Source of the DNA: Pyrinomonadaceae bacterium
GTDB lineage: Bacteria > Acidobacteriota > Blastocatellia > Pyrinomonadales > Pyrinomonadaceae
Length of the DNA stretch: 58,668 bases
Direction of reading: 5' to 3'
Assembly (NCBI GenBank): GCA_021463165.1
Contig: JAJTWY010000021.1
Location: forward strand, 1-58,668
Within the stretch, counting starts at the first letter, position 1, and each line of letters opens with the position of its first letter. Both the position numbers and the translations under genes were made by a program. Below the pieces are notes generated by a model, which had not been told where the DNA came from, did no database searches, and saw only the letters and a list, made by a program, of their open reading frames with translations. Of the stretch, positions 35,910 through 44,324 are shown piece by piece.

Positions 35910-36893
35910 TTATTTTCTAAATCCATCTACGACCTGGCCCACGATGGTCGGAATAACTTCTCGGTCATTCGCGTGATTCTCCGTATAAACGGCGATCACA
36001 AACTTCAGACCATCGGCAGTCTCGACATATGCTGCATCGTGACGGGCGCGGCTTGTCCAGCCCGCCTTGGACCAGAGTTTTGCATCGATCATCTTGCGAT
36101 CGATCAACAGCTTGCCCGTGAAGTCAGTCGCTTGACTATTCGGATCCTTTACAGCAAATGGATCCCGTTTCATCAGGTTCATCATCCTCAAGGTACGTTC
36201 CGGGGTATTCAAATTTCCTGTAACGATCTCGGCCAATAGTCGGGCTGTGGCGTTGGTCGTGATCATGTTGCGGTTCTGCCCCTTGTAGGCCCGTGATTGC
36301 TGCTCGATACCGTACGCGTCCTCACAGAAGGTCTTTTGATTGACATTGATATTTGTATAGCCCATCGATGAAAACCAACGGTTGACCCGGTTTCGCTTGT
36401 ACTGCCACGCGTCGAATTCCTTCTTCGGCAGTTCGGCCCCGCTCGCAGTATTCGTCAGTACATCGAGAATGTACTGCGTCGCCTCATTCGAGGAATCAAT
36501 GATCATATCCTTGAGGCCGCGTTCGAGTTCGGTGGTCATTGTTACCTTCTTGTCTTCAAGTTGGCGTTCAAGAGCGGCCATGAAGAACATCTTAACCACG
36601 CTGGCGGGGTATATTTTTTCTTCTCCGCGATAGCCGGCCCAATGAAATCTGGTCGCGTCCCGCAGATCGATTACCGTGACCGCGATCTCCGTACTTTTGA
36701 TAGTATCCTGCCGATCGTCATTCACGACACGCGCGACGGCATCATCTACTATCGACTTCAACTGCGCCGATGCTTTCAAAGCCGGCGGGGCATAGCCACG
36801 CGGCTTGACGATCTCCGCAGCCTGTCCGGCAACGCCGAAGGTCAGCGATAGCAAGATAAAAACGCACGACACAAACCTAAACCCTGAGCGCAT
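35910..36893 (-). CDS. class A beta-lactamase-like serine hydrolase
   Basis: 327 residues with signal peptide (MRSGFRFVSCVFILLSLTFG). The serine beta-lactamase/DD-peptidase fold is shown by PASVVKMFF (S98-x-x-K101), DSSNEAT (the SxN element, 134-136) and SKAGWTSRARHD, where KAG replaces the usual KTG/KSG. The core differs enough from known resistance enzymes that a cell-wall or peptide-hydrolysing role is as likely as antibiotic breakdown. It is the first gene of a pair with the S9 peptidase, and diverges from the permease over ~230 bp. Confidence 0.82.
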   Translation of the reverse strand: MRSGFRFVSCVFILLSLTFGVAGQAAEIVKPRGYAPPALKASAQLKSIVDDAVARVVNDDRQDTIKSTEIAVTVIDLRDATRFHWAGYRGEEKIYPASVVKMFFMAALERQLEDKKVTMTTELERGLKDMIIDSSNEATQYILDVLTNTASGAELPKKEFDAWQYKRNRVNRWFSSMGYTNINVNQKTFCEDAYGIEQQSRAYKGQNRNMITTNATARLLAEIVTGNLNTPERTLRMMNLMKRDPFAVKDPNSQATDFTGKLLIDRKMIDAKLWSKAGWTSRARHDAAYVETADGLKFVIAVYTENHANDREVIPTIVGQVVDGFRK

Positions 36894-37126
36894 TCTTGTT
36901 TACCTGTATAGTTTTTAAGAAGTAGAAATTACTCGCAGTATACCCGAATGGCGACCCGATTGCACGGAGGTGCATTTCGGCGATACGAAAAATGTAGAAA
37001 CATATCTCCTCCCAAACGACCCTTCGCCATCGGGTCAGTCTTGGTCGGGATCGATGGGCCGGCTGAATGTCATGAGCGGGTTCCGCGAATCCCCGATAGC
37101 TGTGATATCGTATCGGCAGTTTCAAA

Positions 37127-38443
37127 ATGACCACTGAAAAACTAGTCCGCGGTATCGGCCGTTGGGATTTCACCGCGATTGTGATAAACGGCATCATTGG
37201 AGCCGGGATCTTCGGATTGCCGGGGAAGGTCTATGCTCAGATCGGCTCGTACAGTCTGTTTGCGTTCGTCCTGTGCGCGCTAATAGTGGGCCTGATAGTT
37301 CTATGCTATGCGGAGGTTGCGAGCCGATTCGACCTGACTGGCGGCTCGTATCTATATGCGAGAGAGGCATTTGGCCCGGCCGTCGGCTTCGAGGTCGGCT
37401 GGCTTTTCTGGATAGTCCGCATTGCTACATTTTCCGCAAACAGCAACCTTCTTGTTACCTATCTGGGATTCTTTTTCCCGGGCGCTAACGAAGGCGTTCC
37501 CCGGATCCTTCTCCTGAGTCTGGTCCTCGGGATAATAACAGCGGTTTCTATCTGGGGTGTCAAGCAATCCGCAGTGATGATGAATATCTTCACTGTCGGA
37601 AAGTTGCTCCCGCTGCTGGTCTTTGCAGTCGTCGGCGTATTTTTCGTCGATCCGGCGAAATTCACGTTTGGGACGTTGCCCGAATACAGCGCGTTCTCTA
37701 CTGCGGTCCTTCTGCTCATTTACGCATTTGTCGGTTTTGAGGGTTCCGTCGCGATCGCTGGCGAGACCCGTGAACCACAGAAGACCATCCCGTTTGGCCT
37801 GTTGTCAGCGGTTTTGCTCGTAACATTGACCTATATCGCCGTGCAGGTGGTCTCGATCGGCACATTGCCCGGTCTGGCGACCTCTGAGCGGCCGATCGCG
37901 GATGCTTCCGTGGGATTTCTTGGGCCGTGGGGAGCCGCATTCATAACAATTGGCGTCGTCGTCTCGATCTTCGGTAATCTGAACGCCGGCCTACTTGCCG
38001 CAACGCGGACGCTATTCGGAATGTCGGAGCAGCAAGACCTGCCCCGAGTATTCGAGCGGGTGCATCCAAGATTCAAAACGCCTTATGTCTCGATCATCGT
38101 TACCGCGATCGTAATGTGGATACTCGCAGTACAATCATCGTTTCTGACAGCGGTCGCTATCGCGACCATAACGCGACTGCTTTTCTATGCAACAACATGC
38201 CTTGCATTGCCGATATTTCGGCGGAGGAGCGACCTGCCGAAGGCCCCGTTTACGGTTCCGTTCGGAGTCACCTGTGCGGTTCTATCGATCGCGTTGATCA
38301 TCTGGCTGTTGACCAATGTCGATTATCGGAAGGAGGGATTGGCAGTGATCGTTGCGGCAACCCTCGGGCTCATAATTTTTGCATGTTTTCGCCTCTTCGG
38401 ACGTTCAACAACTGAGGCGGAAGAATCCGTCGATACAGAATGA
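37127..38443 (+). CDS. amino acid permease (APC superfamily)
   Basis: 438 residues with about 12 membrane helices. The first helix carries AIVINGIIGAGIFGLPGKVY, the glycine-rich substrate loop of APC transporters; YAEVASRFDLTGGSYLYARE is the second signature. Likely a proton-coupled amino-acid importer in the inner membrane; substrate unknown. ATG at 37127 is used; the stop overlaps the start of the next gene by four bases (ATGA), a translational coupling that is odd for such different proteins. Confidence 0.9.
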   Translation: MTTEKLVRGIGRWDFTAIVINGIIGAGIFGLPGKVYAQIGSYSLFAFVLCALIVGLIVLCYAEVASRFDLTGGSYLYAREAFGPAVGFEVGWLFWIVRIATFSANSNLLVTYLGFFFPGANEGVPRILLLSLVLGIITAVSIWGVKQSAVMMNIFTVGKLLPLLVFAVVGVFFVDPAKFTFGTLPEYSAFSTAVLLLIYAFVGFEGSVAIAGETREPQKTIPFGLLSAVLLVTLTYIAVQVVSIGTLPGLATSERPIADASVGFLGPWGAAFITIGVVVSIFGNLNAGLLAATRTLFGMSEQQDLPRVFERVHPRFKTPYVSIIVTAIVMWILAVQSSFLTAVAIATITRLLFYATTCLALPIFRRRSDLPKAPFTVPFGVTCAVLSIALIIWLLTNVDYRKEGLAVIVAATLGLIIFACFRLFGRSTTEAEESVDTE

Positions 38444-38859
38444 GCGGATCTATCCTGGCATCCTTAATGTTGTTGGCCTTAGTTGTCCCCGGCCTATCGC
38501 AGACGATCGAGGACAGCGGCCGCAGAACCATCGGTTATATTTCGTCAAATGGAACGGTCGAAGACTCCGGCCGGCGAACTCTCGGATACATCGGTTCGAA
38601 CGGAACGATCGAAGATAGCAGTCGCCGTACGCTGGGTTATCTGAACAGCAATGGGACTGTCGAAGATGCTGGCCGTCGAACCATCGGCTACATTCATTCG
38701 AACGGAACAGTCGAGAACGGAAGCCGCTCAACACTTGGCTACGTGAATTCTAATGGGTCGGTCGAGGACAGTTCGCGACGAACAAAGGGATATGCGAAAG
38801 GCGTTCGCGATTCCCATGCGGCAATATTCTTCTTTTTCTTTTTTGGGCGGAAAGAATGA
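38440..38859 (+). CDS. secreted five-repeat beta-flower protein
   Basis: 139 residues. A signal peptide (MSGSILASLMLLALVVPGLS) precedes five 17-residue repeats of the form TVEDSGRRTIGYISSNG, plus a partial sixth, and an odd C-terminal tail GRKE after six consecutive Phe. This matches the 5-fold beta-flower family described in Bacteroidetes, where DxSGRxIG-type repeats build a small symmetric beta structure; ligand and role are unknown. It is translationally coupled to the permease. Repeats differ at third positions, so they are old and under selection. Confidence 0.78.
   Translation: MSGSILASLMLLALVVPGLSQTIEDSGRRTIGYISSNGTVEDSGRRTLGYIGSNGTIEDSSRRTLGYLNSNGTVEDAGRRTIGYIHSNGTVENGSRSTLGYVNSNGSVEDSSRRTKGYAKGVRDSHAAIFFFFFFGRKE
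38503..38790 (+). repeat. 51-bp coding tandem repeat (beta-flower units)
   Basis: Five full 51-bp units, 38503-38553, 38554-38604, 38605-38655, 38656-38706 and 38707-38757, plus about 33 bp of a sixth. Each encodes a 17-residue block around VEDS-RRT-GY. Divergence between units is moderate, and there is no unit number suggesting a recent expansion. Confidence 0.85.
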
Positions 38860-38947
38860 TATTTGATCCAGTGGGTAGTGAGACGTGGTTGGTCGGCAAC
38901 TTTTCATTACCCGCTGTCGACTACCCCATGACTTGAAAGGAAGCCGA

Positions 38948-39976
38948 TCAAAAGATCCCGTCACCCAGAACATTCTGGCGTATGTAGCTGATCGTATCCT
39001 GCAGCGTTTCCTGCGGGTCACGCGGTGAGAAACCTAGTTCTTCCTCAGCCTTTTCTGAACTGAAGTACCAGTAATGTTCGGCCTGCTCGACCTCACTCGG
39101 CTCTACAGGCGAAGGCCTTCCCCAATTCCTGTAAACTGAGCTGAGAAATGCCGACCCGGCCATTGCAAGTTTCCTCGGCACGTTGAGCATTGGAGCCGAT
39201 ACGCCCGAAAGCCGTTCGAGACGGCCGAAGAACTGGGCAAAAGTCATATTTTCGGAACCAAGGAGATATCGTTCCCTGTCCCGTCCCTTTTCCAAAGCCG
39301 AGACAAAGGCCTGCGCCGCATCACGGGCATCGACAAAATTCAGTCCGCCACTCGGACAATACGGGATCTTGCGGGCTAGAAAATCGAGTACGACCTTCGT
39401 CGAGCTTAGTCTTTCGTCACCGGGGCCGAGAAGCAATGATGGATTCAGGATCACGAGGCGGCGTCCTTCGCCACCAAAATTTTCGAGCGCGGCACGTTCT
39501 TGATAATACTTCGATGCGTAGTAGGCCCATCGCGAAATAGTCTCGACCGGCTGCGGAAATGTTTCGTCGAATATGTGCTCTGTCTCGCTCACCGCGATCG
39601 TGCCGCTTGAAGATGCAAGTACCATCGTCGAGACTTCGGCTTCGTTCGCTGCCTCGCAAAGCAGCCGCGTGCCCTCGAGGTGCACCCTGTTCATCGCAAC
39701 GGCGTCGGCATTGTCACGCGACACCTTCCCGGCCAGATGAAAGATCGCCGAAACATTCTTGCATGCCTTGCTCAGGTCGTCGCGGTCGGTGACCGAACCC
39801 TCGACCGCCTTCACACCAGCGTCCTTCATCCACTCGGGAACCCGCGACGCCATCACCTTTAGATTAGTCTCACCCGCGTCCAGAAATTGCCGAACGATAT
39901 GCGCGCCCAGAAAACCGGTCCCGCCGGTTATAAGTATGCGCTTTTCCGATTTCGTGCCTACTCTGGATTTGGCCAT
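38948..39976 (-). CDS. NAD-dependent epimerase/dehydratase (extended SDR)
   Basis: 342 residues. ILITGGTGFLGAHIVRQFLD is the NAD(P) loop, FHLAGKVSRDNAD the middle signature, and AYYASKYYQERAALENFGGE contains the catalytic Tyr-x3-Lys (YYASK). The C-terminal part resembles dihydroflavonol-4-reductase/HpnA-like proteins. HpnA homologues often sit near hopanoid genes, but none is here. Substrate unknown. It converges on the beta-flower gene across a weak hairpin near 38873-38925. Confidence 0.88.
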   Translation of the reverse strand: MAKSRVGTKSEKRILITGGTGFLGAHIVRQFLDAGETNLKVMASRVPEWMKDAGVKAVEGSVTDRDDLSKACKNVSAIFHLAGKVSRDNADAVAMNRVHLEGTRLLCEAANEAEVSTMVLASSSGTIAVSETEHIFDETFPQPVETISRWAYYASKYYQERAALENFGGEGRRLVILNPSLLLGPGDERLSSTKVVLDFLARKIPYCPSGGLNFVDARDAAQAFVSALEKGRDRERYLLGSENMTFAQFFGRLERLSGVSAPMLNVPRKLAMAGSAFLSSVYRNWGRPSPVEPSEVEQAEHYWYFSSEKAEEELGFSPRDPQETLQDTISYIRQNVLGDGIF

Positions 39977-40023
39977 ATAGTTTGAACGCGAATGTTACAT
40001 TGAAGATCAGTGAGCTATTCCTC

Positions 40024-41418
40024 TCATTTCCAGGTTCTTCTGATCGGATGAGCCTCGGTCGTGAATACTACCTTTTTGATATCAAGTGTCTTGTCCGGAG
40101 CGAACAACAGGTAGAAATACTTAAATGTCTCAGCAAGCAGGAAGCTGTGCATGTAATCCGTCTTCTCCTTAGTTTCGACGTTCTTTAGCCCCGCGTAAGC
40201 AACATCGTGACGACAGTGTTTTACGAAGTCCTCGAAGATCTGCTTGCCCATCGCCAGGTACTTTGGATCCTTCGTGGCTTGATAAAGGATATAGGTCGAT
40301 TCTACGATCTCGGGCCGTAGCGGATAGCCGCCATTGACGACCTTTCCGATCCGGTAGTCGTAAACCTCAGGTTCGATCCCGTGCGCCTGCCACATTTTGA
40401 ACATTGAATCCTGAAGTGCGCGCGCCCTATTTAGGTCACCATCAAGGGCAAGAACTCCGGGAAAGAAAGCATCGAGGGCTCCCGTGACAGTCGCAGTGCG
40501 CTTACCGGTATTCATATCCACGCGGCCATACCAGAGGTCGCCAACCTTGACGTTTCCGGTGCGGCTCGGGTTCACCATATCGGTTCCTTCGTCGGCAAGG
40601 TACGAATGCACCTTCGCGATCGAATCTTCCCACATATCGCGGCACTCTGTGTCGCCGAAGAGAATTGAGCATTTAAGGAGATATTCGTAGTACGAATCGA
40701 TCTCAGCACTGACGTGGCTCTCGGTCGTGGTCCACTTGCCGGTATCGACGTTGATGTTGGTTCCGACGAGCCCTAGCGGCGAGCGACGTTTATACGTTTC
40801 GACGAGAGCTCGTTTCGCTTTGTCGTAGTAAACGGGTTTGTTCGTCAGCTTGCTGAGAGTTCCGAATTCAAGCAACAGAGTTCCGGTCTCGGCGGGGTTT
40901 GATATGTTCCCGCTTGCCCGTCCGGTTTTCAGATTCACGTACTTATATGGCAATCCGGTGGGCGAATCAAATACGGGTAGAAGACGTGTTCCAAGGTCGT
41001 CGGCAAGTGCAAGGAGTTTCTTGTCCCCGGTGATCTGATAGCTCGTGATCAATCCACCGAGGATGCGAATGACGATCTCAAAATTCTGAACGGAAATATC
41101 CTTATCGAACGAAAGGTTTTTCGTAATGTACTCGCGCGTCGCATCTGCTTCCTTCTTAAAGCCAAGCAAATACAGCGAATCCAGCGAATCCACCGGCGTC
41201 ATCAGGATCGATTGACCGTACCAATCGCGACAAGTCTTTGTGAGCGGCTTTAGATCATCATGCCCCCAGCAATACTGCTTATATCCATTCCAGGCGTGGA
41301 GAAACTCCGCTTTGACCTTGTCAGCAAGTTTCGACCGGTCAACCTTATCCTGCGTCCACACCGGAGCAGTAAGGAGCAACGATAGGCAGTAAACACCCAG
41401 AAGTAATTTGTACTTCAT
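40024..41418 (-). CDS. secreted GH47 alpha-1,2-mannosidase-like enzyme
   Basis: 464 residues: signal peptide (MKYKLLLGVYCLSLLLTAPV) then the GH47 pattern in order: FLHAWNGYKQYCWGHDDLKP, MTPVDSLDSLYLLGFKKEAD, FEIVIRILGGLITSYQITGD, GLPYKYVNLKTG, AEIDSYYEYLLKC, FPGVLALDG, LRPEIVESTYILYQATKDPK, DYMHSFLLAETFKYFYLLF, and the ending VVFTTEAHPIRRT. The acidic residues of DSLDSL, SYYEYL, RPEIVES and TEAHP match those binding calcium and catalysing inverting hydrolysis. GH47 is mainly eukaryotic (ER/Golgi N-glycan trimming) and rare in bacteria. Probably periplasmic; natural substrate unknown. Confidence 0.9.
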   Translation of the reverse strand: MKYKLLLGVYCLSLLLTAPVWTQDKVDRSKLADKVKAEFLHAWNGYKQYCWGHDDLKPLTKTCRDWYGQSILMTPVDSLDSLYLLGFKKEADATREYITKNLSFDKDISVQNFEIVIRILGGLITSYQITGDKKLLALADDLGTRLLPVFDSPTGLPYKYVNLKTGRASGNISNPAETGTLLLEFGTLSKLTNKPVYYDKAKRALVETYKRRSPLGLVGTNINVDTGKWTTTESHVSAEIDSYYEYLLKCSILFGDTECRDMWEDSIAKVHSYLADEGTDMVNPSRTGNVKVGDLWYGRVDMNTGKRTATVTGALDAFFPGVLALDGDLNRARALQDSMFKMWQAHGIEPEVYDYRIGKVVNGGYPLRPEIVESTYILYQATKDPKYLAMGKQIFEDFVKHCRHDVAYAGLKNVETKEKTDYMHSFLLAETFKYFYLLFAPDKTLDIKKVVFTTEAHPIRRTWK

Positions 41419-41460
41419 AAAAAGTAGCTAATAGCTGCCCCCAACGGCAGCATTTCACCC

Positions 41461-44274
41461 TCACTTGGCCAGCAAGACGGGATCGCCAAAACCAAGATCC
41501 TTCAGCCGCGGCAACTGCGTTTTCGCATCACCAACCACGAGCCAGATCATGCGATCCGGGTCGAGATATTTTGTCGACAATTCACGGATCCTCGCAACGC
41601 TCATATCCTTGACGATCTGTTCACGGCCTTTGACGTAGTCAGGTTTCCAGCCATATTTGCTGATATTTTCGAGCATCCCCATCTTTGCACCGGCAGTCTC
41701 GAATGCACGAGCATTGCTCTTGATCAGGAAACTCTTCGTCGTCTCGAGATCCTTGTCGGAGTAATTCTTGCCATAGTTCTCAAGAATACTCTTGATGAGC
41801 TGGGTTGATTCGAGCGTAACGTTAGCCCGGACACCGCTCTGGATCGAGAACGTGCCTGAGTCGCGAGAACCCGCGAAATTCGAACCGATACCGTAGGTGT
41901 AACCTTTAGCCTCACGAAGTTGTTGAGTCAGTTGGGATGCAAATCCACCACCGCCGAGGATATAGTTTGCCACCGTTGCCGGATAATAATCTGCACTCAA
42001 GGCAGGCAGAGCGGGCGAGCCGATACGCAAAACCGACTGAGCGGCATTTGGCACATCGTAAAAGTAAACCTGAGCCTTTGCCGGCGGTTCAGGCAGCTTA
42101 TATGTTGGGATATCAACCCTTTTTGCTGCCCAACGCGTGCCGAGCCTATTGAGCGATCCTACGATCTTCGATTTGTCCAAGGCACCGACAACATGCATTC
42201 TGGCAACCGAAGGCGAAATATTCTTTGCGTAAAAAGCCCGCAGGTCATCGAGCGTGATCGCATCGACCGTTGTTGCAGTACCGAGAATGCTGCGCGAACG
42301 CATATTAGATTCACCATACAAAAGCTTATTGAACTGAAGGGTCGCGATAGCGTTCGGATTACCACGCTGCTGCTGGATCTGGCTCTTTATACTCTGTTTG
42401 AGAAGGTCGAACTCTTTCGTATCCCAACGCGGTTCGAACAAGATCTCCTCGACGAGCGCGAGAGTAGCATCGTAATTCCTCGCGAGCGTACTTACACTTA
42501 TCCGGACATCTTCAGTCGAGGCAAACACGTTGATAGCCGAACCGAGCTGGTCAATGGTCTCTTCCAGTTCCTGCGGTGTCTTCCGGGCAGTACCCTGCGT
42601 CATCATGCGTGCCACCATGTTCGCAACGCCGACCTTGTTGATATCGTCAAGCAACTGTCCACCGTCGATGACGATTTCAAACTGCACGAGCGGAACCTCG
42701 GTGTTTTGTATACCGTAAACTCGTAATCCGTTTGCTAATTTGTCTTCCCAGAGAGCCGGTATTTTCACGACCGGAGCGGGACCGTAGGGCGGCTCTTTCG
42801 TACGATCGAATGATGAAGGCGTCCGTTCGTATTTCGCTTGTGCGCTAGGATCAACCTCGGCATCCGCTCCCGTTACGATCTTCTCCTCGACCACCTCGGC
42901 CTTTTTTGACCCATCGAGAGCAAGATCGACCTTGCCCTTTGGTACGAAGCTCGTGGCGACATAATTCTTATTCTTGAGGTACTTATCGTAAACACGCTTT
43001 ACGTCAGCGGGCGTTACGGCGAGAATACTCTTGATCTCTTTCTCTGCGACCGCCGGGTCATTTGCAAAAATATTGCCCTGGGCAAGCTGCACTCCCTTGC
43101 CAAGGACGCTTGAGAGCGAGTTATAGAATTGTCGTTCCTGACCAGCCTTTATTCGGCTCAGGTCTCTTTCAGATATTCCATCTTTCTCAAAAAGAGCGAA
43201 TGCTTCATCGATAGCAGCCGACACGGCATCGAGATCTTTTCCGGGAAATGCACGAACCGAAAGCTGCATATCACCAGCGAGTTCCGAGTCGCCGTTGAAC
43301 ATTCTGACGTTCGAACTAAGCTGCTTATCCTCGACGATCACCTTGTAAAGCGGAGCCTTCTTGCCATTCGACAAATAGTCGGCGAGGACATTCAGCGGAT
43401 AGGAATCCGGATGATACTGCTCGACTGTAGGCCATGCTCGCGTGAGCTCGGGCAGGGTCGCATAGTTGTCTTCGTGATAGAGCTTTACGGTCTCCCGAAC
43501 CACGCCCGCCAGTTTCCGCTGAGGTGAGGGTTCTGGACCACGCTTGATCTCAGCGAAATACTTCTCAACCCACTTTTTCGCCTGAACAGTATCAAAATCA
43601 CCTGCAACGACGAGGGTAACGTTATTCGGAACATACCAGCGGCGGTAAAATTCCTTCACGTCATCGAGTCGCGCATTCTGCAGATCTTCTAGCGAACCTA
43701 TGACCTGCCAGTTGTACGGATGGTCTGATGGATACAGAGCCTTGTCGATCACATAAGACGTGTGGCCGTAGGGCTGGTTGTCATAACTCTGCCGTTTTTC
43801 GTTCTTGACGACTTGTTTTTCCTTTGCAAGCACCGGCTCCGTCACTGTGTTGATGAACCAGCCGAGCTTGTCCGCTTCGGCCCACAGCATTTTCTCAAGA
43901 GCGTCATTAGGAACGGTTTGCAGATAATTCGTCCGGTCACGCGACGTCGAACCGTTCGCGCCCGAACCGCCTATCCGCGCTGACAATTTATCCAAACCGC
44001 CTTTGCCGAGGTTTTCCGATTCGAGAAACAGAAGATGCTCGAACAGGTGTGCAAAACCAGTGCGGCCAGCCTTCTCTCGAGCCGAGCCAACATCTGCGGT
44101 GATAGACACGGCAACCACGGGATCGCTGCGATCAACGTGAAAGATCACCTCCAGGCCGTTCGGGAGGACAAATTTCTGGTAATCGATCTTAAAGCCAGAT
44201 GACGACGCCTTCTGAGCCGGAACCATTGAAGCAAAAAGGAGGGTAATGGCAAATAGTGGTTTCAGGAATCTCAT
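41461..44274 (-). CDS. secreted M16 (insulinase/pitrilysin-like) zinc peptidase
   Basis: 937 residues with signal peptide (MRFLKPLFAITLLFASMVPA). The inverted zinc motif H-x-x-E-H is at FAHLFEH (H76, E79, H80), with the third ligand Glu further on. Two repeated M16 halves fill the length: the active one (to ~450) and a second, inactive-type domain (~520-930) of the same fold. A two-half single chain is typical of pitrilysin-like or two-domain M16B proteins of Acidobacteria. It cleaves small peptides, likely in the periplasm. It follows elbD-like by 50 bases. Confidence 0.93.
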   Translation of the reverse strand: MRFLKPLFAITLLFASMVPAQKASSSGFKIDYQKFVLPNGLEVIFHVDRSDPVVAVSITADVGSAREKAGRTGFAHLFEHLLFLESENLGKGGLDKLSARIGGSGANGSTSRDRTNYLQTVPNDALEKMLWAEADKLGWFINTVTEPVLAKEKQVVKNEKRQSYDNQPYGHTSYVIDKALYPSDHPYNWQVIGSLEDLQNARLDDVKEFYRRWYVPNNVTLVVAGDFDTVQAKKWVEKYFAEIKRGPEPSPQRKLAGVVRETVKLYHEDNYATLPELTRAWPTVEQYHPDSYPLNVLADYLSNGKKAPLYKVIVEDKQLSSNVRMFNGDSELAGDMQLSVRAFPGKDLDAVSAAIDEAFALFEKDGISERDLSRIKAGQERQFYNSLSSVLGKGVQLAQGNIFANDPAVAEKEIKSILAVTPADVKRVYDKYLKNKNYVATSFVPKGKVDLALDGSKKAEVVEEKIVTGADAEVDPSAQAKYERTPSSFDRTKEPPYGPAPVVKIPALWEDKLANGLRVYGIQNTEVPLVQFEIVIDGGQLLDDINKVGVANMVARMMTQGTARKTPQELEETIDQLGSAINVFASTEDVRISVSTLARNYDATLALVEEILFEPRWDTKEFDLLKQSIKSQIQQQRGNPNAIATLQFNKLLYGESNMRSRSILGTATTVDAITLDDLRAFYAKNISPSVARMHVVGALDKSKIVGSLNRLGTRWAAKRVDIPTYKLPEPPAKAQVYFYDVPNAAQSVLRIGSPALPALSADYYPATVANYILGGGGFASQLTQQLREAKGYTYGIGSNFAGSRDSGTFSIQSGVRANVTLESTQLIKSILENYGKNYSDKDLETTKSFLIKSNARAFETAGAKMGMLENISKYGWKPDYVKGREQIVKDMSVARIRELSTKYLDPDRMIWLVVGDAKTQLPRLKDLGFGDPVLLAK

Positions 44275-44324
44275 ATTGAAAAATACTACGATTTTGATTT
44301 GATTCTGTCTCAGCAGAAGGTAAC

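Noticed and set aside
36929..37003. 24-residue minus-strand frame with a strong GGAGGAG before its ATG
   Set aside because: Composition is not protein-like, it lies in a divergent promoter region, and no homologue or leader function is recognisable; a chance purine run is likelier.
38503..38790. CRISPR-like spaced repeat
   Set aside because: The 51-bp units are back to back, in frame and coding; there are no spacers and no cas genes.
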